From: Clostridia bacterium
GTDB taxonomy: Bacteria > Bacillota > Clostridia > Oscillospirales > CAG-272
Direction: 5' to 3'
DNA: 41,100 nt
Assembly: GCA_017463765.1 (NCBI GenBank)
Contig: JAFTON010000054.1
Coordinates: 1 to 41,100 of the forward strand
The notes under the pieces were generated by a model. That model searched no databases, was not told where the DNA came from, and saw nothing but the letters and a program-made list of their open reading frames with translations. Positions 9,470-16,155 of the stretch are shown one piece after another (the stretch's first letter is position 1; each line of letters opens with the position of its first letter). The translations under genes were made by a program, and so were the position numbers.

Positions 9470-10518
9470 TTGTTATATGCCTCCGAAATTTTAGTACCGG
9501 TTTTCTTCTCTCGGGTGATATACATCTGGATACCCGAAATAATGCCTGCAAACAGCGCGTAAACAAGGCTGGCAGCTGCGCCAAGACCGTAAAGGCTGGA
9601 TTTGAACTGCAGATTGTTAGCTACTATATCCTGAATAAAGTACATCAGCGTTGAGGTTTTTCCACCTGCAGGCATACTTGCTATTGCAGCTATCGAGGGG
9701 CCACCACCCGACAATACGTAGTTCTGACCGTAAAGTCCGAGATAACCCAGTATCGTAGTGAACAAGCATAGTACAAGCTGTGGCTTGATGCCCGGAATAG
9801 TAACGTTCAGGATCTTTCGCATAGGAGAGCAACCGTCTATATCGGCAGCCTCGTAAAGATGGTGTGGAACGTTCTGAAGTCCTGCGCTGAGGATAATGAA
9901 GTTTCCTCCCCAGCCACCCCACAGACACATAAAGAAGATGGGGATCCAAGCGTAAGCGATCTCAACCTCCTGCCCAAGAAGGTTAAAGGAAAACCATGTG
10001 TCAATAAACCACATAATGTCGATGCCAAAGAACTCAGCCAATACACCGTGCTGGGATTTAGACATAAACAGAAGTGTAAAGATCGTACCTGCGGCCGTAA
10101 GAGGAACTATCGAGGGCATGTATATCAATGCTCTGAACAGCTTATAGCCGACGGGCTTCTGATTAATCAGTATTGCTAAACCTAAAGGTAAAAGAATAGC
10201 GATGGGAACCATTATCACCGAGAACATAATGGTATGTACGAAAGCGAGCCAAAAGCTATTGAATATGCCGGGCATAAACGAGCTGTCAAAAATCATTCTG
10301 AACCAGGCAAAATTATTAAAGCTTTCAACTCCCGGCCTTCCGTACTGGAAGTTCGTCAGTGAGATATAAATTCCGTAAAACAGCGGCAGCACGAAGAAAA
10401 CGATGAACGCCGCTAAGTAAGGGAGAAGAAATATGGCTGTTATACCATATTTCTTCAATGCCCCTATTCGTTTAGACCTTTGTTTAGCATACTCCTCTAA
10501 AACAATAGTCTTTTCCAT
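9451..10518 (-). CDS. CUT1 ABC importer permease (MalF type)
   Basis: This 355-residue permease opens with a basic cytoplasmic segment and then about six membrane spans. The EAA loop at about 223-243 (LYEAADIDGCSPMRKILNVTIP) is canonical for binding-protein-dependent sugar permeases. AAGGA precedes the ATG by 7 nt. It sits 15 nt downstream of the binding-protein gene and overlaps the MalG-type gene by 19 nt. It should form the heterodimeric channel with that partner. A loop of about 40 residues around 150-190, between membrane spans, is somewhat longer than in minimal members and probably faces the binding protein; that placement is inference. Confidence 0.95.
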   Translation of the reverse strand: MEKTIVLEEYAKQRSKRIGALKKYGITAIFLLPYLAAFIVFFVLPLFYGIYISLTNFQYGRPGVESFNNFAWFRMIFDSSFMPGIFNSFWLAFVHTIMFSVIMVPIAILLPLGLAILINQKPVGYKLFRALIYMPSIVPLTAAGTIFTLLFMSKSQHGVLAEFFGIDIMWFIDTWFSFNLLGQEVEIAYAWIPIFFMCLWGGWGGNFIILSAGLQNVPHHLYEAADIDGCSPMRKILNVTIPGIKPQLVLCLFTTILGYLGLYGQNYVLSGGGPSIAAIASMPAGGKTSTLMYFIQDIVANNLQFKSSLYGLGAAASLVYALFAGIISGIQMYITREKKTGTKISEAYNKWHEIR

Positions 10519-10533
10519 AAGAATATCCTTATT

Positions 10534-12174
10534 TTATTTAATTCCAAGCTTAAGAAGGTTAAGAGCCTCCTGGGTAGACTGAGCGATATCGCTGAGAATT
10601 CTCTTTGCCTGATCGGGGGTGCAGCCTGTTGCAGACAGAAGCTCGGACTGAATATTACCAACTGCAGTTGTCAATCCGGAGATAAGAGTGGTAGCAAACT
10701 GAGAGCTCTCAAGCGCGATAATCTGCTCGGGATTACCCATAGCCTGAAGAGTCATGCTCTTAGCCTCTGCAGCCTTATAAGTATCAGACTCGTATACGTT
10801 TTTCCATGCGGGAACGTGACCGGCTTTACACCATTCAACAAGGTTGTATTCACCACTGTCGTTCTGACCCTGAGTAAGCCACTCTGCAAAGATAAGAGCT
10901 GCAGCAGCCTTCTGCATGCTGGTGATCTTCTTGGTAAGGGTAATTACGTGGCCGTTGCCGTACCACTTGGAAGCAGTTTCGGCAGGAGCACTCTCGGATG
11001 CCATATAGTAAGGACGAGCTGCTACGTAGGGATTCTGGTAAATGGGATCATTTGCATCCTCCTCGGTAACGCCAAGCTTACCTGCAGTAGAGAGCTGCTT
11101 ATTGTTCCACCAGAGGTCATAGGTATTGGCAACCATCCAAGGACCCTCGGAAAACATTACAACCTGTCCTGTGGGGAAGGCTGCCTCCTTGTTACCTGCA
11201 TCACCGTAGAGTCTGTCGTTATAGCGCTCTGCGTGATCTGTAACGTACTTTGTAAAGCCCTCGTTCTTGTGGAAGGAAACGTCACCGTTAGCATCAACAA
11301 GAGAACCACCATTTACGTAAAGTGCAGTAAGGTTATCACTCTCCTGAGAGTGGAAGAATGCAGGATAGAAGTTTTCAACGGTTGCTCTTGCAGCAGCATC
11401 AAGCTTATTGTTACCGGTCTTGAGCTGATACCAGGAGTGATCCTGATCAAGGTTGATGTTTCTTACCCAGAGCTCGCCGGTGTCAGCAAGCTCTCTGAGG
11501 CCCTCAAGAAGAGTCTGATACTCATCATAATTCTGAGGAATGAAACGGGTGTTGTTATCAAAGCCGAGACCGTTCTTCTTGATGATATCCTGTCTGATCT
11601 GAGTAAGATATCCGTGTGCGTCGATCGGAACACCGTAGTGCTTTCCGTCGTGGATAGTGGTTTTTTCAATATTGTCGTAAGCGTTTGCAAAATCGATATC
11701 AACGCCTGTCTTGGTGATAAGCTCATCGATGGGATAGAAGTAGCCCTTAAGAGCATACTCGATATTCTTCTCGTTATGCATATAGCATATATCGGGGAAG
11801 TTACCGTAATCGTTAGCATAGGTACTGTCAAGCGCGTTATAGTAGTCATAGTGACCTACCGAGTTAACCTTAACCTCGATCATACCTGCATATTCCATGT
11901 TGAACTTTTTAACAAGATTAAGCAGTGTTTCCTGGTCAGGCTGACCGATAACGCTCCACATATTGAGCTGAACGTTTTCAAGATAATCCACAACAAACTC
12001 ACCGTTCTCATCTCTGGGAAGATCGTCTACGATGTTATCGGTGTTGGCTGTGCCACTGTTATTGTCCTTATTATCATTAATGTTTACGTTGATACATCCG
12101 ACAATAGTAAGCATAAAGGAAATTATCAACAGCAAGCTGATAACCTTTGCTAAACCCATTTTTAAAAATTTCAT
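10534..12174 (-). CDS. Sugar ABC importer substrate-binding lipoprotein (cluster 1)
   Basis: A lipoprotein signal ends in IVGC (Cys27), followed by an Asn/Asp-rich linker that would tether the protein to the membrane. The body is a 546-residue extracellular solute-binding protein of the family-1 type: it opens with LNMWSVIGQPDQETLLNLV, has the typical KYVTDHAERYNDRLYGD and FPTGQVVMFSEGPWMVA hinge-lobe segments, and is rich in Trp and Tyr as expected for oligosaccharide binding. At 546 residues it is longer than the 400-450 of classical maltose-type proteins, which in Clostridia often goes with longer oligosaccharides. It is first in the transporter block, 15 nt from the MalF-type gene. The ligand cannot be read from sequence; arabino- or xylo-oligosaccharides are guessed from context. 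Confidence 0.93.
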   Translation of the reverse strand: MKFLKMGLAKVISLLLIISFMLTIVGCINVNINDNKDNNSGTANTDNIVDDLPRDENGEFVVDYLENVQLNMWSVIGQPDQETLLNLVKKFNMEYAGMIEVKVNSVGHYDYYNALDSTYANDYGNFPDICYMHNEKNIEYALKGYFYPIDELITKTGVDIDFANAYDNIEKTTIHDGKHYGVPIDAHGYLTQIRQDIIKKNGLGFDNNTRFIPQNYDEYQTLLEGLRELADTGELWVRNINLDQDHSWYQLKTGNNKLDAAARATVENFYPAFFHSQESDNLTALYVNGGSLVDANGDVSFHKNEGFTKYVTDHAERYNDRLYGDAGNKEAAFPTGQVVMFSEGPWMVANTYDLWWNNKQLSTAGKLGVTEEDANDPIYQNPYVAARPYYMASESAPAETASKWYGNGHVITLTKKITSMQKAAAALIFAEWLTQGQNDSGEYNLVEWCKAGHVPAWKNVYESDTYKAAEAKSMTLQAMGNPEQIIALESSQFATTLISGLTTAVGNIQSELLSATGCTPDQAKRILSDIAQSTQEALNLLKLGIK

Positions 12175-12192
12175 TGTAATTTGCCCTTTCTT

Positions 12193-13416
12193 TTAATAGT
12201 CTCTTCCCTGAACATTATCGTTGCGCTCACCCTCGTCAAGATAGTGAACATCAACTACAAGATCATTGAAGATAAGATTTATCAGAGTCTGCCTTTTCGA
12301 CGTAAAGAGTCCGAAGGCATTGACGATTCCACCCACAACCGTAACGATAAGTATTACCAGACCGAGAGATAATCTCGACTCTACGGTTACGGGCACGAAC
12401 ATCGCCTCGTATCCACCGTTGTACGGTGGGAACAGATATAAAATAAATGCGACGGGAATAAACCCTATCGACTCAATAGCAGTCCTGAGTAACGGAACGT
12501 ACCATTCGGTTTTCTGTCCCTCTGCTCCTATCACACCGAGTCCGAACAGCTTATAGCCTACCGTCTTTCCGTCACCGAAAACATATCTCGGAATAAGAAG
12601 AACGATAAAGCATGCTAAAATAATGGAAACTATCAGCGTAATATTCGTATATCTCGCCTCGGCACAATATGCCTCGCGGTAAGCAAGATAACGTGTGGAG
12701 TAATAGGGCTCGCTCTGCAGGATAAGCATTTCTGCATCATCAAGCATTTTTGAATAACCGTTAAAATAAGAACGGTAATAGGTAGCTCCGGTCTGACCGA
12801 TGCTATCCGACGAATCGATAAACAAATAATGGAACAGGTAATATGCAACCTGCGTATTCAGGACGGGCATATCGCTGACGTCCTTATTAAATGAAAACAT
12901 AAAACCGGCGTCGTCGCCAAAAGCCTTTTTATATATCTCAAACAAATCATCCTTAACAACTATATCAATGGGAGGATCATTTTTAAGATAATTTGTATAA
13001 AAATACGCCACGTTATCGTTTTCTGTAGAATGAACGCCGTTTATCATTACGTCATGACTTTTATCGAAGCTGAAATCGGGCTGCTGATTGTTTCCGAACA
13101 CCTCATACGACAGACAGATAGCTCTGTAAAGATTTTTAAGCACCAAAACGTCGGTGCTGACTCTTTTACCGTCTACGTACTCTACGATATGAGTGTCCTC
13201 GGTCATTCTTTCGTAATACTCGATTTCATCGTTTATTGCCGTAGTAGCGTCGGTATATGCCGAGGTATTTCGGGTGATCTGAATCAAACCCATAAAGATC
13301 AGCTCGGCAACCAACGCTACCAGCACAAGATCTATCACGCAACAAACGAACCTTTTGCTCATTTTTGCAGGTGAGGATCTTTTTAAGGTTTCAATATCGG
13401 ATTCAAATATTTTCAC
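12193..13416 (-). CDS. RDD-family membrane protein with large extracytoplasmic insertion
   Basis: The start is GTG at 13416 with no clear Shine-Dalgarno; an ATG at residue 19 is an alternative. The N-terminus shows the RDD signature: Arg22 and Asp29 in KRFVCCVID, then the first membrane span (about 26-48). Typical RDD proteins go straight to the second span. Here about 210 residues without a membrane segment intervene (about 50-265) before spans near 268-290, 315-335 and 350-372. The cytoplasmic VGYKLFGLGVIGAEGQK motif and the closing NDLVVDV, with its Asp, are also RDD hallmarks. RDD proteins are poorly understood; some have been linked to ion transport or to secretion accessory roles. Between an importer and a surface lipoprotein gene, a substrate-sensing or envelope role is possible, but that is inference. 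Confidence 0.8.
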   Translation of the reverse strand: MKIFESDIETLKRSSPAKMSKRFVCCVIDLVLVALVAELIFMGLIQITRNTSAYTDATTAINDEIEYYERMTEDTHIVEYVDGKRVSTDVLVLKNLYRAICLSYEVFGNNQQPDFSFDKSHDVMINGVHSTENDNVAYFYTNYLKNDPPIDIVVKDDLFEIYKKAFGDDAGFMFSFNKDVSDMPVLNTQVAYYLFHYLFIDSSDSIGQTGATYYRSYFNGYSKMLDDAEMLILQSEPYYSTRYLAYREAYCAEARYTNITLIVSIILACFIVLLIPRYVFGDGKTVGYKLFGLGVIGAEGQKTEWYVPLLRTAIESIGFIPVAFILYLFPPYNGGYEAMFVPVTVESRLSLGLVILIVTVVGGIVNAFGLFTSKRQTLINLIFNDLVVDVHYLDEGERNDNVQGRDY

Positions 13417-13449
13417 TATTTGATTAACCGTTTTGTTCAGAGATGGGAA

Positions 13450-14589
13450 TTAATCCTCAAGGAACTCACAGTAAACGGGAGTCTCGGGAATCTTCTTTGC
13501 AACCTCCTCGGCATCTGTGGTAGCAGAGTAGTTGGAGAAGGTAACATCGGTGCTGAACTGATAGAAGCCAACGTGGCTTGCGATAGACTGACCGTTCTCA
13601 TAGAGAATATCAAGCTCGGAGCTGAGCTGGAAGGAGCCCATGTAATTGCCGTTTACGTATACGTGGAAGTTAGCACCGTCACGTGCAACACCGAGCTTAA
13701 CAGTACCCTCAAATGTAACGGTTGTGTCGGTAACCCATGCATAGTCGTGATGTCTTGCGAGAGAGTTGGTGATACCCTGCTCCCATGCCCAGTGCTGACC
13801 CTGTGCAACCTCACATACGCCGAACTCGTTCCAATTAACGTTGTCCTGACCCTTAATAAGATTACCGTTATCATCGTATGTATCGTTAAGGCCGATAGAG
13901 GCGTTAAGGAAGAATGCAACCATGGTTTCGATTCCCTCGGAATTCTTACCGGATGCAACGATACCGATCTTAGGCCATCTGTCATCCCAGTTTACACCGT
14001 GGATCGTCATCTCGGTCTCAACGTACCACTGAGTGGAGTATACGTCAGCGATATAGTAGAAGTTTGTAATACCCGAGCTGGTTCTGAAGGAGCCTGTGCC
14101 TGTTTCTTCATTCCACTCGTTTGTGAAATCATCCTCGCCGGGAATCATAGATATCTCTCTGTCAATAAATACTCTTGCTACAACGATTTCAAAGCTGCAA
14201 ACCTTTGTGTTATCTACGTTAGAGGTAACGGTGATGGTTACCTTACCGGATGCAAGTGCTTCTGCTCTCTTACCGGTGATCTTTACGATATCGGGATCTG
14301 AGGACTCGCAGGTACATGCCCTCTGAACCGCGCTGAGAGAAGAGGAGCCCTTGATTTCATAGCAGTTGTTAAGAAGAACCGACTCACCGATCTTGAGAGT
14401 TCTAGAGGGCTCTTTTGCGGTAAGGGACTCGATAATGCTGCCACCGTTGTCGGTATTGCCACCGTTGTCGGTGCTTCCGCCGTTGTCGGGATTATTGTCG
14501 CCATGCTGATTGTTGTTGCAACCTATTACTGCAAAGCAGAGGAAGCATACCAAAAGACTAAGTGCTAAAGCTGTGATTATTTTTTTCAT
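13450..14589 (-). CDS. Surface lipoprotein: Ig-like domain plus PKFGL (concanavalin-like) module
   Basis: I place the start at the ATG at 14589, which gives a standard lipoprotein signal ending in IGC (Cys24). An in-frame TTG six codons upstream (14607), preceded by AAAGG, is possible. An Asn/Gly/Asp-rich linker follows, then a bacterial Ig-like domain (about 55-140), then a C-terminal ~230-residue module with WPKIGIV, a FFLNA strand, KLGVARDGANFHVYVNG and a closing VGFYQFSTDVTFSNYSA. The same module order occurs in the proteins encoded at 24310-26775 and 30621-35849. It resembles LamG/concanavalin-like carbohydrate-binding sandwiches, and no catalytic residues are recognisable. As the first gene of cluster 1 it may be a surface glycan-binding protein. 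Confidence 0.82.
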   Translation of the reverse strand: MKKIITALALSLLVCFLCFAVIGCNNNQHGDNNPDNGGSTDNGGNTDNGGSIIESLTAKEPSRTLKIGESVLLNNCYEIKGSSSLSAVQRACTCESSDPDIVKITGKRAEALASGKVTITVTSNVDNTKVCSFEIVVARVFIDREISMIPGEDDFTNEWNEETGTGSFRTSSGITNFYYIADVYSTQWYVETEMTIHGVNWDDRWPKIGIVASGKNSEGIETMVAFFLNASIGLNDTYDDNGNLIKGQDNVNWNEFGVCEVAQGQHWAWEQGITNSLARHHDYAWVTDTTVTFEGTVKLGVARDGANFHVYVNGNYMGSFQLSSELDILYENGQSIASHVGFYQFSTDVTFSNYSATTDAEEVAKKIPETPVYCEFLED

Positions 14590-14638
14590 GATCTTAACTT
14601 CAATCAACTGTACCTTTGATTGATTTTCTCCTTAAATT

Positions 14639-14964
14639 TTATTTTTTCAGTGAGTACAGCACAGGATTTGCGGGCGTCTTGTAAACAAGCTTCCCGAGAG
14701 AACCGTTTGTTCTCCCGAGCATAAAATCGGCATGCCCTGAGCCTACTTTTAAACTAAGTTGATAATTCCGACCTCGTCAGACGTAAAGGTTAAAGGGGTA
14801 ACATCACCTATCATCATGACGGAATCGATAGCGTGATAACGAGGATGCGATTAATTTACACCTGCTTATAAGGTGAAAACGACCTCCCTCCCACTTTTTA
14901 CACCTCCAAACGTCATATCCGAAATAATTCTCATCAGACGATGGAGGTTTTTTTCTTTGTGCAT
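14639..14964 (-). pseudogene. Decayed small ORF or structured leader element upstream of cluster 1
   Basis: A strong AAGGAGG site precedes ATG 14964, which opens a 32-codon ORF (14866-14964) ending in TAA. Reading on in the same frame gives protein-like sequence broken by a second TAA: AGVN, stop, SHPRYHAIDSVMMIGDVTPL and TFTSDEVGIIN. After a frame change near 14757 it continues as LKVGSGHADFMLGRTNG, SLGKLVYKTPANPVLYSLKK and a stop at 14639. Together this would be about 107 residues with two in-frame stops and one frameshift. The segment seems less AT-rich than the flanking spacer. It also holds inverted repeats (14902-14948, 14859-14875 and an imperfect one near 14695-14720). I cannot tell a decayed gene or repeat element from a structured RNA leader with a small upstream ORF. 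I do not recognise the family. Confidence 0.4.
14902..14948 (-). other. Stem-loop inside the upstream element
   Basis: ACCTCCA (14902-14908) pairs with TGGAGGT (14942-14948), and inside it CGTC (14911-14914) pairs with GACG (14937-14940), leaving a 22-nt loop. That is 11 base pairs with a small internal bulge, lying just 3' of the AAGGAGG-ATG on the minus strand. It could act in RNA control of cluster 1 or be a relic of a mobile repeat. Confidence 0.4.
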
Positions 14965-15007
14965 TGAGATTTCCTCCTTAGTATTTATTATTTAATTTTT
15001 ACATTTT

Positions 15008-15018
15008 CATTTTAACAC
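15008..15018 (+). promoter_or_regulatory. CATTTTAACAC candidate regulator half-site, copy 1
   Basis: CATTTTAACAC occurs here and again, identically and in the same orientation, at 15146-15156. The core TTTAACAC recurs at 16117-16124 upstream of the DUF4886 gene. This copy lies on the cluster-1 side of the divergent region. AraC proteins usually bind direct repeats, so the product of the gene at 15217 is the natural candidate. No binding evidence is available. Confidence 0.35.
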
Positions 15019-15038
15019 ATATCAGCAGCTTTAAAAAA

Positions 15039-15060
15039 CCTATTAGATTATACAAATAGG
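15039..15060. promoter_or_regulatory. Inverted repeat around a TATAAT box
   Basis: CCTATT (15039-15044) and AATAGG (15055-15060) form a 6-bp inverted repeat. Read on the minus strand, its 10-nt centre contains TATAAT, a good -10 hexamer for transcription toward cluster 1, but the matching -35 is poor. The arrangement would suit an operator covering a promoter that needs an activator. This is suggestive only. Confidence 0.3.
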
Positions 15061-15108
15061 GGTAAAATATTCTCATTTTTGTTTTATTTTTTATATATAG
15101 TAAAATTA

Positions 15109-15127
15109 TGAACAGATTTTTTGTTCA
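15109..15127. promoter_or_regulatory. TGAACA-N7-TGTTCA inverted repeat, candidate operator
   Basis: A perfect 6-bp inverted repeat (15109-15114 and 15122-15127) with a 7-nt AT-rich centre lies midway in the divergent region, about 30 bp upstream of the AraC -35. Palindromes of this size are typical of dimeric regulators such as LacI or GntR types, none of which is encoded in the window. Confidence 0.3.
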
Positions 15128-15145
15128 ACTTTCACAACTTTTTTG

Positions 15146-15156
15146 CATTTTAACAC
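15146..15156 (+). promoter_or_regulatory. CATTTTAACAC candidate regulator half-site, copy 2
   Basis: This is an identical copy of the motif at 15008-15018. It abuts the -35 hexamer of the AraC promoter (15157-15162), a position from which an AraC protein could regulate its own gene. The function is inferred from motif recurrence only. Confidence 0.35.
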
Positions 15157-15185
15157 TTTACAAACCTCGAAAGATGTGTTAGAAT
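15157..15185 (+). promoter_or_regulatory. Sigma-A promoter of the AraC gene
   Basis: TTTACA (15157-15162), a 17-nt spacer and TAGAAT (15180-15185) form a good vegetative promoter. Transcription would start near 15192, leaving a short leader that contains the AGGAGG of the AraC gene. Confidence 0.7.
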
Positions 15186-15216
15186 AAATATGTTCCGTGG
15201 GAAAGGAGGGTAAAAT

Positions 15217-16071
15217 ATGTACATCAGTGCTTGGGGAGAAGAAATTGTAACCGACAACGCCATCGGGAATGAATATCTTGAGGTTATTATGGCAGGCATT
15301 ACTCACCCGAATCCTACCTACCGTATAATGCACAATATTTCAAAAAGATTCCCGTATGACTATTACGTATTTGAATACGTTATTAGTGGCGTAGGATATA
15401 TTGAAACCCCTGAAGAAAAATATACCGTTAAGGCAGGAGACTTTTACTTTTTAAACCGTCTCAGATATCATATTTACTACGCCGATCCCAACGATCCCTA
15501 CGAAAAGATCTTTGTAGTTTTAAATGGTAGCTTCGTCGATTTTCTGGTATCCAGCCATCTGTCTAATGACAGTGTGTATATTAATAAATGTAATCTTAAG
15601 GGGCTGATGATGCATATCATCAATTTGCTTAATCGTGATGGCCCTATCAACTATAACAAACTGGCAATATCGATTCTGGAGATTTTTCAGCAAGCATTTC
15701 CCTCACCGTATCATATCAAATCGACTACCAGCCGTGTCCCCGAGATGATAAAGAATTATATTGATGCTCATATCACCGAGAAAATCACGCTTGATGACAT
15801 AAGCGCAAACCTCTATATGAGCAAGGCACACATTGAGCGCGTATTCAAAAAAGAATACGGACAGACCCCACTAGCATACTGTCAGAGCCAGAAGATTGCC
15901 CAGGTAGCTTCAATGCTGGTTACTACCGACTATTCGCTGTCACGTATAGCTCAGTTGCTCGGTTTTTCGGATGTGAAGTATATGTCAAAAAGCTTTAAAA
16001 AAGCTAAAGGAAAGACTCCTACAGAATACCGACGAGACAAGCTGAATAAAATGAATCAATCGCAAAAATAG
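15217..16071 (+). CDS. AraC-family transcriptional regulator
   Basis: An AGGAGG lies 7 nt before the ATG. The protein has 284 residues. The N-terminal half (about 20-110) is a cupin-like sensor of the AraC type, with the segment GVGYIETPEEKYTVKAGDFYFL. The C-terminal ~100 residues hold two helix-turn-helix motifs, the first around 188-211 (ITLDDISANLYMSKAHIERVF) and the second around 238-262 (YSLSRIAQLLGFSDVKYMSKSF), closing with GKTPTEYRR. This is the standard layout of sugar-responsive AraC activators. It is divergent from cluster 1 and 84 nt upstream of the DUF4886 lipoprotein gene on the same strand. It probably controls both, and perhaps cluster 2; the shared CATTTTAACAC motif is consistent with that. 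Its ligand is unknown. Confidence 0.95.
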   Translation: MYISAWGEEIVTDNAIGNEYLEVIMAGITHPNPTYRIMHNISKRFPYDYYVFEYVISGVGYIETPEEKYTVKAGDFYFLNRLRYHIYYADPNDPYEKIFVVLNGSFVDFLVSSHLSNDSVYINKCNLKGLMMHIINLLNRDGPINYNKLAISILEIFQQAFPSPYHIKSTTSRVPEMIKNYIDAHITEKITLDDISANLYMSKAHIERVFKKEYGQTPLAYCQSQKIAQVASMLVTTDYSLSRIAQLLGFSDVKYMSKSFKKAKGKTPTEYRRDKLNKMNQSQK

Positions 16072-16116
16072 CGTATTATGTAAACTATAATATACAAAAA
16101 GCAGAGTTTTTTCAGG

Positions 16117-16124
16117 TTTAACAC
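16117..16124 (+). promoter_or_regulatory. TTTAACAC core motif upstream of the DUF4886 gene
   Basis: The 8-nt core of the motif seen at 15008 and 15146 recurs in the short spacer between the AraC and DUF4886 genes. It is too short to be convincing alone; the interest is that it appears near all three starts of this island. Confidence 0.25.
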
Positions 16125-16155
16125 TAAAATACGAAGCTCTGCGGAAAGGCATTTT

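Noticed and set aside
10816..12153. Plus-strand ORF of 445 codons
   Set aside because: It is antisense to the sugar-binding lipoprotein gene, rich in Val, Ile and Cys as expected for a mirror frame, and has no domain or ribosome binding site.
14590..14607. TTG start at 14607 for the Ig-like/PKFGL lipoprotein
   Set aside because: Not excluded, but the ATG at 14589 gives a standard signal peptide; I kept the ATG and noted the alternative.
14902..14948. CTGATGAG on the minus strand, reminiscent of a hammerhead ribozyme core
   Set aside because: The required GAAA partner and three-stem layout are missing; the sequence forms only a simple stem-loop.
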